DNA of 21,825 nucleotides, from contig JAEDJH010000021.1 of the NCBI GenBank assembly GCA_016296415.1, forward strand, positions 1-21,825, in the 5' to 3' direction. Made by a program: the position numbers and the translations under genes. The stretch is from Clostridia bacterium. Its GTDB lineage: Bacteria > Bacillota > Clostridia > Christensenellales > CAG-138. Shown here piece by piece: positions 7,752-15,006 of this stretch. The notes under the pieces are model-generated. The model was not told where the DNA came from. It did not search any database and was given only the letters and a program-made list of their open reading frames with translations. The stretch's first letter is position 1, and the number at the start of each line of letters is the position of its first letter.

Positions 7752-8366
7752 TTATTCGTTTTCCTCGCTCGGCACACGGCCCATCAGCAAATACGTAAAG
7801 TCCTCATCGGCAACGACCTTCCAGCTTCCGTCAACGAGCTTGAGCTTAACGTCACCCGTCATCGTGAACATCTCTATTTCGGGATCAAAATAGATGCTTT
7901 CCCAAAGGGCAATAAGCTCATCCTCGTTCATGCTGCTGCCGCTGTCGTACTGGGCGAGAACGTACCGTTCAAACGCCGCACCGGAATCAACGCCTGTGAA
8001 CTTTAAGGTCGCAGTGGCATTGTTATCATCGTCATAGCTTATCGACTCGATGCTGCAATCCAGACGTGCATACATTGCGCTCGCTATGCGCTCATCAACG
8101 CTTCCCTTTTGGGGAATGTCACCGAAAGCGCTTACGCCTTCTTCCGATTCAAGTCCCATATCTATGAAGTATCTGCCTATTCCGGCCGCATCAAGATCCT
8201 TGAACGCCTGAATGCCGGCAATTATCGCATATTCCGCACTCCCCTGAGCATGGGTGTTCTCGATAACCACCTTGTCCGCAGGCCTTTTCGCATCGCAGGC
8301 GATTGCCGAAAACACAAGCATGCAACAAATTATCGCAGTCAATGCAATTACAAAACTTTTTTTCAT
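7752..8366 (-). CDS. Small predicted lipoprotein, unknown function
   Basis: A 204-residue protein with a lipoprotein signal: KK at 2-3, a hydrophobic stretch (5-20) and a lipobox-like AIAC with the modified Cys at 24. The mature part is acidic. It has a helical opening (about 40-65), a central alternating stretch (SIESISYDDDNNATATLKF) and a terminal GDVKLKLVDGSWKVVAD block. That layout recalls NTF2-like lipoproteins of the DUF4878/DUF5105 kind common in Firmicutes; this is a resemblance, not a firm match. Its ATG overlaps the rsmA stop codon by one base (TAATG), with AAGGAG nearby, so the two are translated together. It should sit on the outer face of the membrane. A role beside the YabE-like wall protein in the same operon is only inferred. 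Confidence 0.8.
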   Translation of the reverse strand: MKKSFVIALTAIICCMLVFSAIACDAKRPADKVVIENTHAQGSAEYAIIAGIQAFKDLDAAGIGRYFIDMGLESEEGVSAFGDIPQKGSVDERIASAMYARLDCSIESISYDDDNNATATLKFTGVDSGAAFERYVLAQYDSGSSMNEDELIALWESIYFDPEIEMFTMTGDVKLKLVDGSWKVVADEDFTYLLMGRVPSEENE

Positions 8367-9211
8367 TACCGTGTATCTCCTTCAGCTTTATGCTGCTTTA
8401 ATATACTGCTCAGACGCATAAACTCCTCCACTCCGAGAGCCTCCGCACGAACATTTTCATCCCTGCCGAGCTCGGACAAAGCGGAAATTATACTTTCCTT
8501 GCCATAGCTGCCCTTTAGGTTGTTCACCAAGGTCTTTCGCCTGTTCGAAAACGCCTCCTTCAGCAGTCCGTCCAAGCCTGCGCCGCACACTCTGTCGAGC
8601 TTTTGCAAAAGCACTACGGACGAGTGGACCGTCGGCTGCGGATAATATGACTGCGGCGAAAGCTCCGCAATACGCTCTGTCCGATATTTTGCATTCGCAA
8701 GCACCGTAAGCGGTCCGTAAACCTTCGATGACGGCTTTGCAAAGAACCTTTCGGCGGCCTCCTGCTGAACCATCAGCACCATCGAAGCTATATTCAGCCT
8801 GCTTCTGAGCAGCTTCATGCAAATCGGCGTTGTAATATAATACGGCAGATTTCCTGCGACGCATATTTCTTTCTCATCGGAAAGAAGCGCAAGACCGTCT
8901 ATATCCAGGTCCATAAAGTCCGCCATTATCAGCTCTGCGTTTTTACATTGTATGCAAAGCTCCCTCAGCGCCGGCTCAAGGCTTTTATCCACCTCTACCG
9001 CAATTACACGCTTGGCTTTTCGTGACAATGCCTGCGTTAGGGTTCCAAGCCCCGCACCTATCTCAAGTACGGTTTTCCCCTCAAAAACAGGCAGTCCCGC
9101 AATGACGTCAAGCTGCGCCCCGTCAATAAGGAAGTTTTGTCCCAGAGCCTTGTTGGGCAAATGCTCCCACGCAGCGAGCTTCCCTTTCGTCAATTCAAGC
9201 AAGGTTGCCAT
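8366..9211 (-). CDS. rsmA: 16S rRNA dimethyladenosine transferase RsmA (KsgA)
   Basis: A 281-residue SAM-dependent enzyme that dimethylates the two adjacent adenines in helix 45 of 16S rRNA (A1518 and A1519 in E. coli) during late 30S assembly. Visible motifs are LGQNFL (23-28), the SAM loop LEIGAGLGTLT (49-59), the acidic EVD (73-75) and catalytic NLPYYI (121-126), with a C-terminal helical domain (FSNRRKTLVNNL) typical of the family. I choose the ATG at 9211, one base past the stop of the upstream YabE-like gene. An in-frame ATG at 9229 would overlap that gene and has no ribosome site. In Bacillus the order is yabE-rnmV-ksgA; here rnmV is missing between the two. Confidence 0.95.
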   Translation of the reverse strand: MATLLELTKGKLAAWEHLPNKALGQNFLIDGAQLDVIAGLPVFEGKTVLEIGAGLGTLTQALSRKAKRVIAVEVDKSLEPALRELCIQCKNAELIMADFMDLDIDGLALLSDEKEICVAGNLPYYITTPICMKLLRSRLNIASMVLMVQQEAAERFFAKPSSKVYGPLTVLANAKYRTERIAELSPQSYYPQPTVHSSVVLLQKLDRVCGAGLDGLLKEAFSNRRKTLVNNLKGSYGKESIISALSELGRDENVRAEALGVEEFMRLSSILKQHKAEGDTR

Positions 9212-9212
9212 A

Positions 9213-10541
9213 TCAGCTTCTCGGCACATACACGCTTGATTTGAGTATGTAGATCTTGAACTGGCGTTTTCTGCCCCAGCGTATGCATTCCTTTCTCGTG
9301 TTGAAAAACAGGTCTATCTGGTTTTTGTTTCCGTCTTCGTAAAGCCTGAATGCGCCCGTATCGAGAGCCGTGCCATAGCCGTAGCCCGGCACGTAGAGCT
9401 TTGAATAGTAGGAAATAAACCGAGGATTTATTGCGATCGTGCCAAGATCCGGCCACGTTCCCATTGCCGTTCTGTTGCCCGTATGCGTATAGGCCGTACA
9501 CTCAACGTACATAACGTCGGCTATCATATCGTCTGTGGGAGCTTTTCTCCATCTTCTCCACTCGCCGACATAGTTGGTTTGGTAGCGTATTTTCGTTCCA
9601 ACCCTCATTACCTCGTCGATTGCGGGCGTTATGACCACCTGGTCAACGACCTCACGGCTGACCTCTATGCCGTTTTTAACTATAACACGCTGGGTTATTT
9701 GCTTTTCGCCGTCGCTGCCCTCCTGCTCCAATACCGTGTTTCCCTCATACATACTGTCGTCGTTGATGGTGACTTCGTTGTAGTTTAAAACCTTGTACGA
9801 GGTGTCGTACCGTATATTCACATCGGCATACTCTATTCGCATCCCTGCGGTCAGATCCTCGAACGACCTGTGCGAAAGCTCGTCGCAAACGTCATATCTG
9901 ACGCCTGCTTTTTCAAGGGCATTGCCTACGGTTCCGCCCGTCACGTTAATGACGTCCACCGTATCCATGTGTGCAATGGCGACCGGAAACGCACGTTTGA
10001 CCTCAATGTGCATTCCGTTTTGCAGATCCATATCCTCGGAAAGCATCGTTTTCACGGTCTTTGGTGCATCGGTCTCCTGCTCGCTGTCAAAAGCGGAAAT
10101 AGCCCGATACTCCGCAAAAACCTCATCGCCCTCTTTCAATTCAACGCCAACCGTATTCAGAAATTCAAAGACGCTCATCTCGGACGTTCTGTATTCCGCA
10201 GTCCGCCCATCGGCGTTTACGGTTACGCTCATTCCCGAATCCGGAGCCGAAACAACCACTCCGAAGAATACTGACGATGCGAGCAGCAATGCAGCAAGAC
10301 CTATGCTCATTCCTGCATAGAAGGCTTTCTTGCCTTTCGAAGCCTCGTTTCCCTCAGCGTCCACCGAATGAAATTCCTTTATGCTCTCGGTCAGTCCCTT
10401 TTTTGCATCGGAGAGCTTGGGTTTTAGCGAGATAAATAAGCCCTTGAGCTTACACCGCAAGGATGCAAAGTATGTCCTGACACGTGAAAATATATCCTTG
10501 ATGTTCAATTTAGCCTTTTCAGGGTTGGTTTCCATGTTCAT
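9213..10541 (-). CDS. YabE-like cell-wall protein (DUF348, G5 and 3D domains)
   Basis: A 442-residue membrane-anchored protein. A basic cytoplasmic N-terminus (1-72) leads to one membrane helix (about 79-98). Two DUF348 ubiquitin-like repeats follow (about 103-145 and 190-235), then a G5 domain (about 243-318) and a C-terminal 3D domain (about 345-433). It is the counterpart of Bacillus YabE, of the Rpf/stationary-phase-survival class, thought to cleave or bind peptidoglycan. The 3D domain is atypical: where the family has a VDP Asp it reads AINP (Asn 372), the usual PLGTK block is replaced by SYYSKLY, and DTGG reads DTGA; Asp 394 and Asp 410 remain. The start is the ATG at 10541, eight bases after AGGAGAGG; an ATG at 10562 would put this site inside the gene. 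First gene of an operon with rsmA. Confidence 0.88.
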   Translation of the reverse strand: MNMETNPEKAKLNIKDIFSRVRTYFASLRCKLKGLFISLKPKLSDAKKGLTESIKEFHSVDAEGNEASKGKKAFYAGMSIGLAALLLASSVFFGVVVSAPDSGMSVTVNADGRTAEYRTSEMSVFEFLNTVGVELKEGDEVFAEYRAISAFDSEQETDAPKTVKTMLSEDMDLQNGMHIEVKRAFPVAIAHMDTVDVINVTGGTVGNALEKAGVRYDVCDELSHRSFEDLTAGMRIEYADVNIRYDTSYKVLNYNEVTINDDSMYEGNTVLEQEGSDGEKQITQRVIVKNGIEVSREVVDQVVITPAIDEVMRVGTKIRYQTNYVGEWRRWRKAPTDDMIADVMYVECTAYTHTGNRTAMGTWPDLGTIAINPRFISYYSKLYVPGYGYGTALDTGAFRLYEDGNKNQIDLFFNTRKECIRWGRKRQFKIYILKSSVYVPRS

Positions 10542-10605
10542 ACATCCATCCTCTCCTAACATAAATTATTGCCCTTTCACCGAACATTCGATAAAAGCAC
10601 ATCAT

Positions 10606-10634
10606 ATTTTAGCATAAGCTGAGTTGCGTGTCAA
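10606..10634 (-). promoter_or_regulatory. Strong promoter for the yabE-like/rsmA operon
   Basis: On the minus strand TTGACA (10634-10629) and TAAAAT (10611-10606) are exactly 17 bases apart, with TGC just before the -10. The leader to the ATG at 10541 is about 58 bases. Confidence 0.75.
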
Positions 10635-10660
10635 ATACGGCGAATATTTCATGGGAATAC

Positions 10661-10687
10661 AAAAAGCCGCCCATTTTTTGGGGCGGC
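10661..10687 (-). terminator. Terminator of the oxaloacetate decarboxylase operon
   Basis: A perfect 7-bp GC stem (GCCGCCC with GGGCGGC, arms 10681-10687 and 10666-10672, eight-base loop) is followed on the minus strand by TTTTT. It begins 15 bases after the oadA stop codon. Confidence 0.85.
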
Positions 10688-10702
10688 CCTTTAGCTTCAC
10701 TT

Positions 10703-12127
10703 TCAGTTTGCGGTCATATCATCAACGAATATTGTCGTTATCCCGTTTGTTTCCAACGATGCGTTTTCCTCCGCCGTCTTTCTCTCGTTCTCCTCACGAG
10801 TCTCGAAGAACTTCATTGCGACCTGCGGGAAAAGGGCGTAGCTCAGAACATCCTCATCGTTCCTTGCGTGTTCACCGGCTTCTTCTCTGCACTTTTCAAA
10901 CTCGGGAGCGAGCAGATCGGCAGGACGGCAGGTAATAGGCTCCTTGTCCCCGATCGCCATTTTACGCACTTCCTCATTGACGGGTGCGGGCAGTCTGCCG
11001 TATTCGCCGGCAAGCACAGCCTTCGACTCCTTAGTGAACATCTTGTAGCGCTGTCCGCTAATAACATTGAGTACCGCCTGCGTTCCGACGATCTGACTTG
11101 TGGGAGTTACGAGCGGCGGATAACCGAAATCCTTCCTTACCCTCGGTATCTCCTCGAGAACCTCGTAATATTTATCCTCGGCATTCGCCTGCTTAAGCTG
11201 TGAAACGAGGTTTGAAAGCATTCCGCCCGGAACCTGATACATCAATATGTTGGTATCGACCTTGAGCGACTTGTCCGAGATGAATCCGTCCGCCTTAAGC
11301 CGCTCGGATACCTTCAGGAAATACCTCGAAGCCTTTGCAAGCTCACCGAGGTCTATGCCGGTATCCCTGTCCGTTCCCTTGAGCGTTGCAACGAGGGGCT
11401 CCGTTGCCGGCTGTGCCGTGCCGTTGCCCATTGCCGACAACGCACAGTCAACGATGTCAACGCCCGCCTGTGCGGCCATGAGGTAGGTCATGTCGCCCGT
11501 ACCGGCCGTGTTATGCGTATGCAGATGTATCGGTACGCTTACCTCACTCTTCAGACGCTTAACCAAAGAGTACGCATCATACGGCAGAAGCAGGTTTGCC
11601 ATATCCTTTATGCAGATGACGTCTGCGCCCATTTGCTCAAGCTCCTTGGCGAGCTTTACAAAGTAGTCCTCGTTGTGCACGGGGCTTACCGTGTAGCTTA
11701 TCGCAGGCTCACATATTCCGCCGTACTTTTTGGTGTACTTTATCGCCGCCTCGAGATTTCTGACATCGTTCAGCGCATCAAATATACGCATGACCTCTAT
11801 GCCGTTTTCAATCGCACTGCGGCAGAACTTTTCAACTATATCGTCGGCGTAATGCTTGTATCCGAGTATGTTCTGCCCTCTGAATAGCATCTGCAGCTTC
11901 GTTTTGGGAAGCGCTTTTTTGAGCTTTCTGAGCCTTTCCCACGGATCCTCGTTCAGAAATCTCAAGCAGCTGTCAAACGTTGCTCCGCCCCAGCATTCAA
12001 GCGACCAGTAGCCGATGCTGTCGAGCATTTCGCAGGCGGGAAGCATTTCCTCTATGCGCATACGGGTCGCAGCCTGCGACTGGTGCGCATCCCTCAATAT
12101 AGTATCGGTTATCATCAATTTGGTCAT
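10703..12127 (-). CDS. oadA: Oxaloacetate decarboxylase alpha chain (carboxyltransferase)
   Basis: A 474-residue cytosolic carboxyltransferase that moves the carboxyl group of oxaloacetate to biotin, giving pyruvate. It has the TIM-barrel opening DTILRDAHQS (8-17), the RGQN block (about 83-86), catalytic lysine region CIKDMA (about 172-177) and the metal-binding HTH (203-205) within HLHTHNTAGTG, then the conserved C-terminal helical part. There is no biotinyl domain; a separate carrier is encoded two genes upstream. The start is the ATG at 12127, nine bases after AAAGGAG; the ATG at 12136 touches that site directly. It is the last gene of the operon. Pyruvate carboxylase subunit B has the same fold, but the beta and gamma genes beside it point to the Na+ pump. 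Confidence 0.93.
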   Translation of the reverse strand: MTKLMITDTILRDAHQSQAATRMRIEEMLPACEMLDSIGYWSLECWGGATFDSCLRFLNEDPWERLRKLKKALPKTKLQMLFRGQNILGYKHYADDIVEKFCRSAIENGIEVMRIFDALNDVRNLEAAIKYTKKYGGICEPAISYTVSPVHNEDYFVKLAKELEQMGADVICIKDMANLLLPYDAYSLVKRLKSEVSVPIHLHTHNTAGTGDMTYLMAAQAGVDIVDCALSAMGNGTAQPATEPLVATLKGTDRDTGIDLGELAKASRYFLKVSERLKADGFISDKSLKVDTNILMYQVPGGMLSNLVSQLKQANAEDKYYEVLEEIPRVRKDFGYPPLVTPTSQIVGTQAVLNVISGQRYKMFTKESKAVLAGEYGRLPAPVNEEVRKMAIGDKEPITCRPADLLAPEFEKCREEAGEHARNDEDVLSYALFPQVAMKFFETREENERKTAEENASLETNGITTIFVDDMTAN

Positions 12128-12165
12128 ACCGATCATCTCCTTTCATCAAAAGGTCGTCTCAATCA

Positions 12166-13356
12166 TCAGCCGAACAATGCAAGCAAAACGCCTGCGGCAA
12201 TCGCAGAGCCGATAACTCCGGCCACGTTCGGTCCCATTGCGTGCATAAGCAGGAAGTTTCTGGGATTCTCCTTCTGTCCGACGGTCTGCGCAACCCTTGC
12301 CGCCATAGGCACGGCCGAAACGCCCGCCGCACCGATAAGCGGATTTATCTTTCCGCCGGAAATCAGGTTCATCAGCTTGCCAAACAGCACGCCGCTTGCG
12401 GTTCCGAACGCAAAAGCAAGTACGCCCATCGCAAATATGCCCAGCGTCTGCCTTGACAGGAATGCCTCCGCCGTTGCGGTGGCGCCTACGGAGATCCCGA
12501 GGAATATGGTGACGATATTGATAAGCTCGTTTTGCGCGGTCTTGGAAAGTCTGTCAACCACTCCGCATTCCCTCAGGAGGTTGCCGAGCATCAGCATTCC
12601 GATCAATGCCGCCGCAGAAGGCACGAGCAGCGCAACGAATATCGTTACAACTATCGGGAAAATTATCTTCTCGGTTTTTGAAACGGGACGAAGCTGTTCC
12701 ATAATGATGCAGCGTTCCTTCTTGGTGGTAAGCCACCTCATTATCGGGGGTTGGATGACCGGTACAAGCGCCATATACGAATACGCTGCGACCGCTATCG
12801 GCCCCAAAAGCTCCGGAGCAAGCATACTCGTAAGATAAATTGCGGTCGGTCCGTCCGCACCGCCGATGATACCGATCGAAGCCGCCTGCGCTTCGGTAAA
12901 GTCGATGCCGACATACTTGAGCAGCATCGCTCCGATAAACGCAAAGAATATTCCGAACTGCGCCGCAGCGCCGAGGAACAGGCTCTTCGGATTTGCGATA
13001 AGCGGACCGAAGTCGGTCATAGCGCCAACGCCAAGGAATATAAGCGACGGATATATGCCAAGCTTTACGCCGAGGTACAGATAATCTATGAAATTGGCGC
13101 CCTCGCTGAACGCTTTCCAGTCAACGTGTCCGCCGGCATAAAACTCGGGGTGAAAAAGCTCTGCACCCGGCAGGTTGGTAAGCAGCATTCCAAAGGCTAT
13201 GGGAAGGAGAAGCATCGGTTCCCATTTTTTGACGATAGCGGCGTACAGAAGCACGCATGCCAGCGCCATCATGATCAATACTTTCCAATCTTCGCCTATT
13301 TGGGCGAATCCCATCTGGCCTATGAAATTCTTCAATACGTCAATAAATCCTTCCAT
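12166..13356 (-). CDS. oadB: Na+-translocating decarboxylase beta subunit
   Basis: A 396-residue integral membrane protein that decarboxylates carboxybiotin and couples this to Na+ export. The family signature is clear: IGIIGGADGPTAIYLTSML in the middle and GLMN/GKLMNLISGGKINPLIGAAGVSA-type sequence in the second half (KLMNLISGG, NPLIGAAGVSAVP), ending with HAMGPNVAGVIGSAIAAG. About ten helices are visible. The same family serves oxaloacetate, methylmalonyl-CoA (MmdB) and glutaconyl-CoA (GcdB) decarboxylases; the OadA-type alpha gene directly downstream supports oxaloacetate. A GGGTGG site lies just upstream of the ATG. The gene is 16 bases after the biotin carrier. Confidence 0.95.
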   Translation of the reverse strand: MEGFIDVLKNFIGQMGFAQIGEDWKVLIMMALACVLLYAAIVKKWEPMLLLPIAFGMLLTNLPGAELFHPEFYAGGHVDWKAFSEGANFIDYLYLGVKLGIYPSLIFLGVGAMTDFGPLIANPKSLFLGAAAQFGIFFAFIGAMLLKYVGIDFTEAQAASIGIIGGADGPTAIYLTSMLAPELLGPIAVAAYSYMALVPVIQPPIMRWLTTKKERCIIMEQLRPVSKTEKIIFPIVVTIFVALLVPSAAALIGMLMLGNLLRECGVVDRLSKTAQNELINIVTIFLGISVGATATAEAFLSRQTLGIFAMGVLAFAFGTASGVLFGKLMNLISGGKINPLIGAAGVSAVPMAARVAQTVGQKENPRNFLLMHAMGPNVAGVIGSAIAAGVLLALFG

Positions 13357-13372
13357 AATGCCACCCGATTCA

Positions 13373-13753
13373 TTATGCTATTATCGCAAGCAGCTCGCCG
13401 GATTCGACCGTGGCTCCTTTTTGAACCCTGATGTCAATGATCTTTCCGTCTATAGGAGCAAGTATCTCGTTCTCCATCTTCATGGCCTCAAGAATTATTA
13501 TTGCATCGCCCGCCTTTACCGTGTCGCCTGCCTTTTTGTTGACGGCAAGTATGGTTCCGGGCATGGGAGATTCGATTTTGGTTCCGTTCCCTGCCGAAAC
13601 GACGGGAACAGCCGTCTGTTTGGGCGCTTCAACGGGCTGCGCAGGTTTTACGGACTCGGACTTGACAGCGGTTGCCGCCGCTTCGCCCACGCTTATTTCA
13701 TCAACTTCAATTTCATACTTTGAACCGTTAACATTGACAACAAACTTACGCAT
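13373..13753 (-). CDS. Biotin carrier subunit of the decarboxylase
   Basis: A 126-residue biotinyl carrier. Residues 1-20 form a short strand-rich head, 21-53 an Ala/Pro/Val-rich flexible linker, and 54-126 the biotinyl/lipoyl beta-barrel with the motif EAMKMEN; the biotinylated lysine is Lys 92. It would shuttle carboxybiotin between the alpha chain and the beta membrane subunit. The alpha chain in this operon has no such domain, so this protein must supply it. In Klebsiella OadA the carrier is fused to alpha; a separate carrier is the arrangement seen in methylmalonyl-CoA decarboxylase (MmdC) and in some Firmicutes. The ATG at 13753 has GGAGG seven bases upstream. Confidence 0.93.
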   Translation of the reverse strand: MRKFVVNVNGSKYEIEVDEISVGEAAATAVKSESVKPAQPVEAPKQTAVPVVSAGNGTKIESPMPGTILAVNKKAGDTVKAGDAIIILEAMKMENEILAPIDGKIIDIRVQKGATVESGELLAIIA

Positions 13754-13795
13754 TTGAGTTCCTCCAGATTATTTGATTGTATAAAACAAACCGGC

Positions 13796-14116
13796 TTAGA
13801 TACGCTTTATCGAGCGTATGCGTAAACCGGACATATCCTTTGCGCCCATATAGGCTGCTATTGCTGCGCTGACAGCCGCAACGACCTGCTGCCTCTCGGC
13901 GGTGTTCATAATATCCTGTGTATCGGCAGCGGGTACGGAAGTCACCGTCTCGGCGGAGGCAGCTTCTTTATTTTTGTTTCCTCTGCCGCCCCTGAGAATA
14001 CGGCCCATAACACCGATCACAAGCACCAAAACAAACAGCCCTACAAATACAACGCCCATACCCATTAGGACGACATACCCGGGGCTGATACTACAAGGAC
14101 AAACGCTCAAGTCCAT
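13796..14116 (-). CDS. oadG: OadG-family gamma subunit of the decarboxylase
   Basis: A 106-residue single-span membrane protein. The helix is at about residues 13-37 (VVLMGMGVVFVGLFVLVLVI), followed by a basic stretch, a polar linker and the conserved tail block VVAAVSAAIAAYMG then RIRSIKRI. Gamma subunits (OadG, MmdD) anchor and assemble the complex. The N-terminus carries CPC at 6-8, which I do not recall as typical. It is the first gene of the operon, with GGAGGT nine bases before the ATG. The 146 bases upstream (14117-14262) are AT-rich; I find no clear promoter there and no terminator for rluB, so read-through from rluB is possible. Confidence 0.9.
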   Translation of the reverse strand: MDLSVCPCSISPGYVVLMGMGVVFVGLFVLVLVIGVMGRILRGGRGNKNKEAASAETVTSVPAADTQDIMNTAERQQVVAAVSAAIAAYMGAKDMSGLRIRSIKRI

Positions 14117-14262
14117 GCAAAGATTACCTCCATAAATACTTTAGCTGCGATATGAAATCCCAACCCATTTATATTTATTCCATATACTTCGCCTTTTTCC
14201 TGCAACAAAATCGCCAATTTAAAATATATTTGGTTATCACCCGAATAATTACTTTTAATCGT

Positions 14263-14985
14263 TTATTTTATTTCACCGACCGCCTTGTTGAGCATATCAA
14301 TCTCATCGCCGGTCAGTTTTCTCCATTCCCCCGGTCGGAGCTTCCCCAAAGTCAGACCGCCGAAACCAACCCTTTTCAGGCGCAGGGTATTATGCCCTAT
14401 CGCCGCCAACATTCTGCGCACCTGCCTGTTTTTACCCTCGTGTATGGTTATGTACAGGGAGCTTCGTCCTGTTTTGGGATTATAATTCACCTTCTCCACC
14501 CTTGTCGGTGCGGTCATTCCGTCCTCAAGCAGCACGCCTTTTTGCAGATGTTCTCTTTCAGAGGGCGAAACCTGCCCGTCGCATACTACAAAATAGGTTT
14601 TGTTTATCATGTACTTCGGGTGCATCAGCCTGTATGCCAAATCCCCGTCGTTCGTGACAAGGAGCAGACCTTCCGAGTTGATGTCGAGCCTCCCGACGTT
14701 ATACACTCTGTACGGTATATCCTTAAATACCTCAGCTATCGTCTTTCTTCCCTGAGGGTCTTCCATGGTGCATATAACCCCGAGAGGCTTGTTAAGCATC
14801 AAAATCACCTTTTCCTCTGTATAGGATACGGTTTTACCGTCAACCTCTACAGTGTCGCCGTTTTCAACGCTCATGCCGACGGACGCAGTGCAGCCGTTTA
14901 CCTTTACCCTGCCCTGCCGTATCAGCTCCTCGCAGGCTCTCCTCGACGCCACTCCTGCATCCGCCATATACTTTTGAAGTCTCAT
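14263..14985 (-). CDS. rluB: Ribosomal large-subunit pseudouridine synthase, RluB/RsuA family
   Basis: A 240-residue enzyme that turns specific uridines of rRNA into pseudouridine. It has an N-terminal S4 RNA-binding domain (about 1-48, opening MRLQKYMADAGVASRRACE) and a catalytic domain with LNKPLGV (64-70) and the motif VGRLDINSEGLLL (97-109), where Asp 101 is the nucleophile. The C-terminal EGKNRQVRRM is also typical. Within the RsuA/RluB/RluE/RluF group the clostridial members near dacF and scpB are called RluB; the exact rRNA site cannot be read from sequence. It begins 21 bases after the dacF stop, with a hairpin over its ribosome site. Confidence 0.92.
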   Translation of the reverse strand: MRLQKYMADAGVASRRACEELIRQGRVKVNGCTASVGMSVENGDTVEVDGKTVSYTEEKVILMLNKPLGVICTMEDPQGRKTIAEVFKDIPYRVYNVGRLDINSEGLLLVTNDGDLAYRLMHPKYMINKTYFVVCDGQVSPSEREHLQKGVLLEDGMTAPTRVEKVNYNPKTGRSSLYITIHEGKNRQVRRMLAAIGHNTLRLKRVGFGGLTLGKLRPGEWRKLTGDEIDMLNKAVGEIK

Positions 14986-14989
14986 TCTT

Positions 14990-15003
14990 CCGCCTTCGGG
15001 CGG
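14990..15003 (-). promoter_or_regulatory. Tetraloop hairpin over the rluB ribosome site
   Basis: On the minus strand CCGCC, loop CGAA and GGCGG form a perfect 5-bp stem that ends four bases before the rluB start codon. The only Shine-Dalgarno-like run (AAGGCGG) lies in its 3' arm and loop. There is no T run, so it is not a terminator. It may lower rluB translation unless ribosomes finishing dacF open it. Confidence 0.45.
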
Positions 15004-15006
15004 CTT

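Noticed and set aside
6566..7798. A 410-codon open frame on the plus strand, opposite the ThrE-type exporter
   Set aside because: It has no recognisable domain, an odd Arg/His/Asn/Ser-rich composition, no good ribosome site, and lies opposite a clear family protein. It is an antisense shadow, and it also runs across the exporter promoter and the lipoprotein terminator.
9212..9229. A longer RsmA starting at the ATG at 9229
   Set aside because: It would overlap the YabE-like gene, has no ribosome site, and adds six residues not needed by the family.
12083..12838. A 251-codon open frame on the plus strand, opposite oadA and oadB
   Set aside because: Low-complexity Ala/Pro/Ser/Ile-rich translation opposite well-known subunits; no ribosome site of note.
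12166..14116. Reading the operon as methylmalonyl-CoA or glutaconyl-CoA decarboxylase
   Set aside because: The beta, gamma and carrier subunits alone would allow it, but the alpha gene is of the oxaloacetate/pyruvate carboxyltransferase type, not the CoA carboxyltransferase type.
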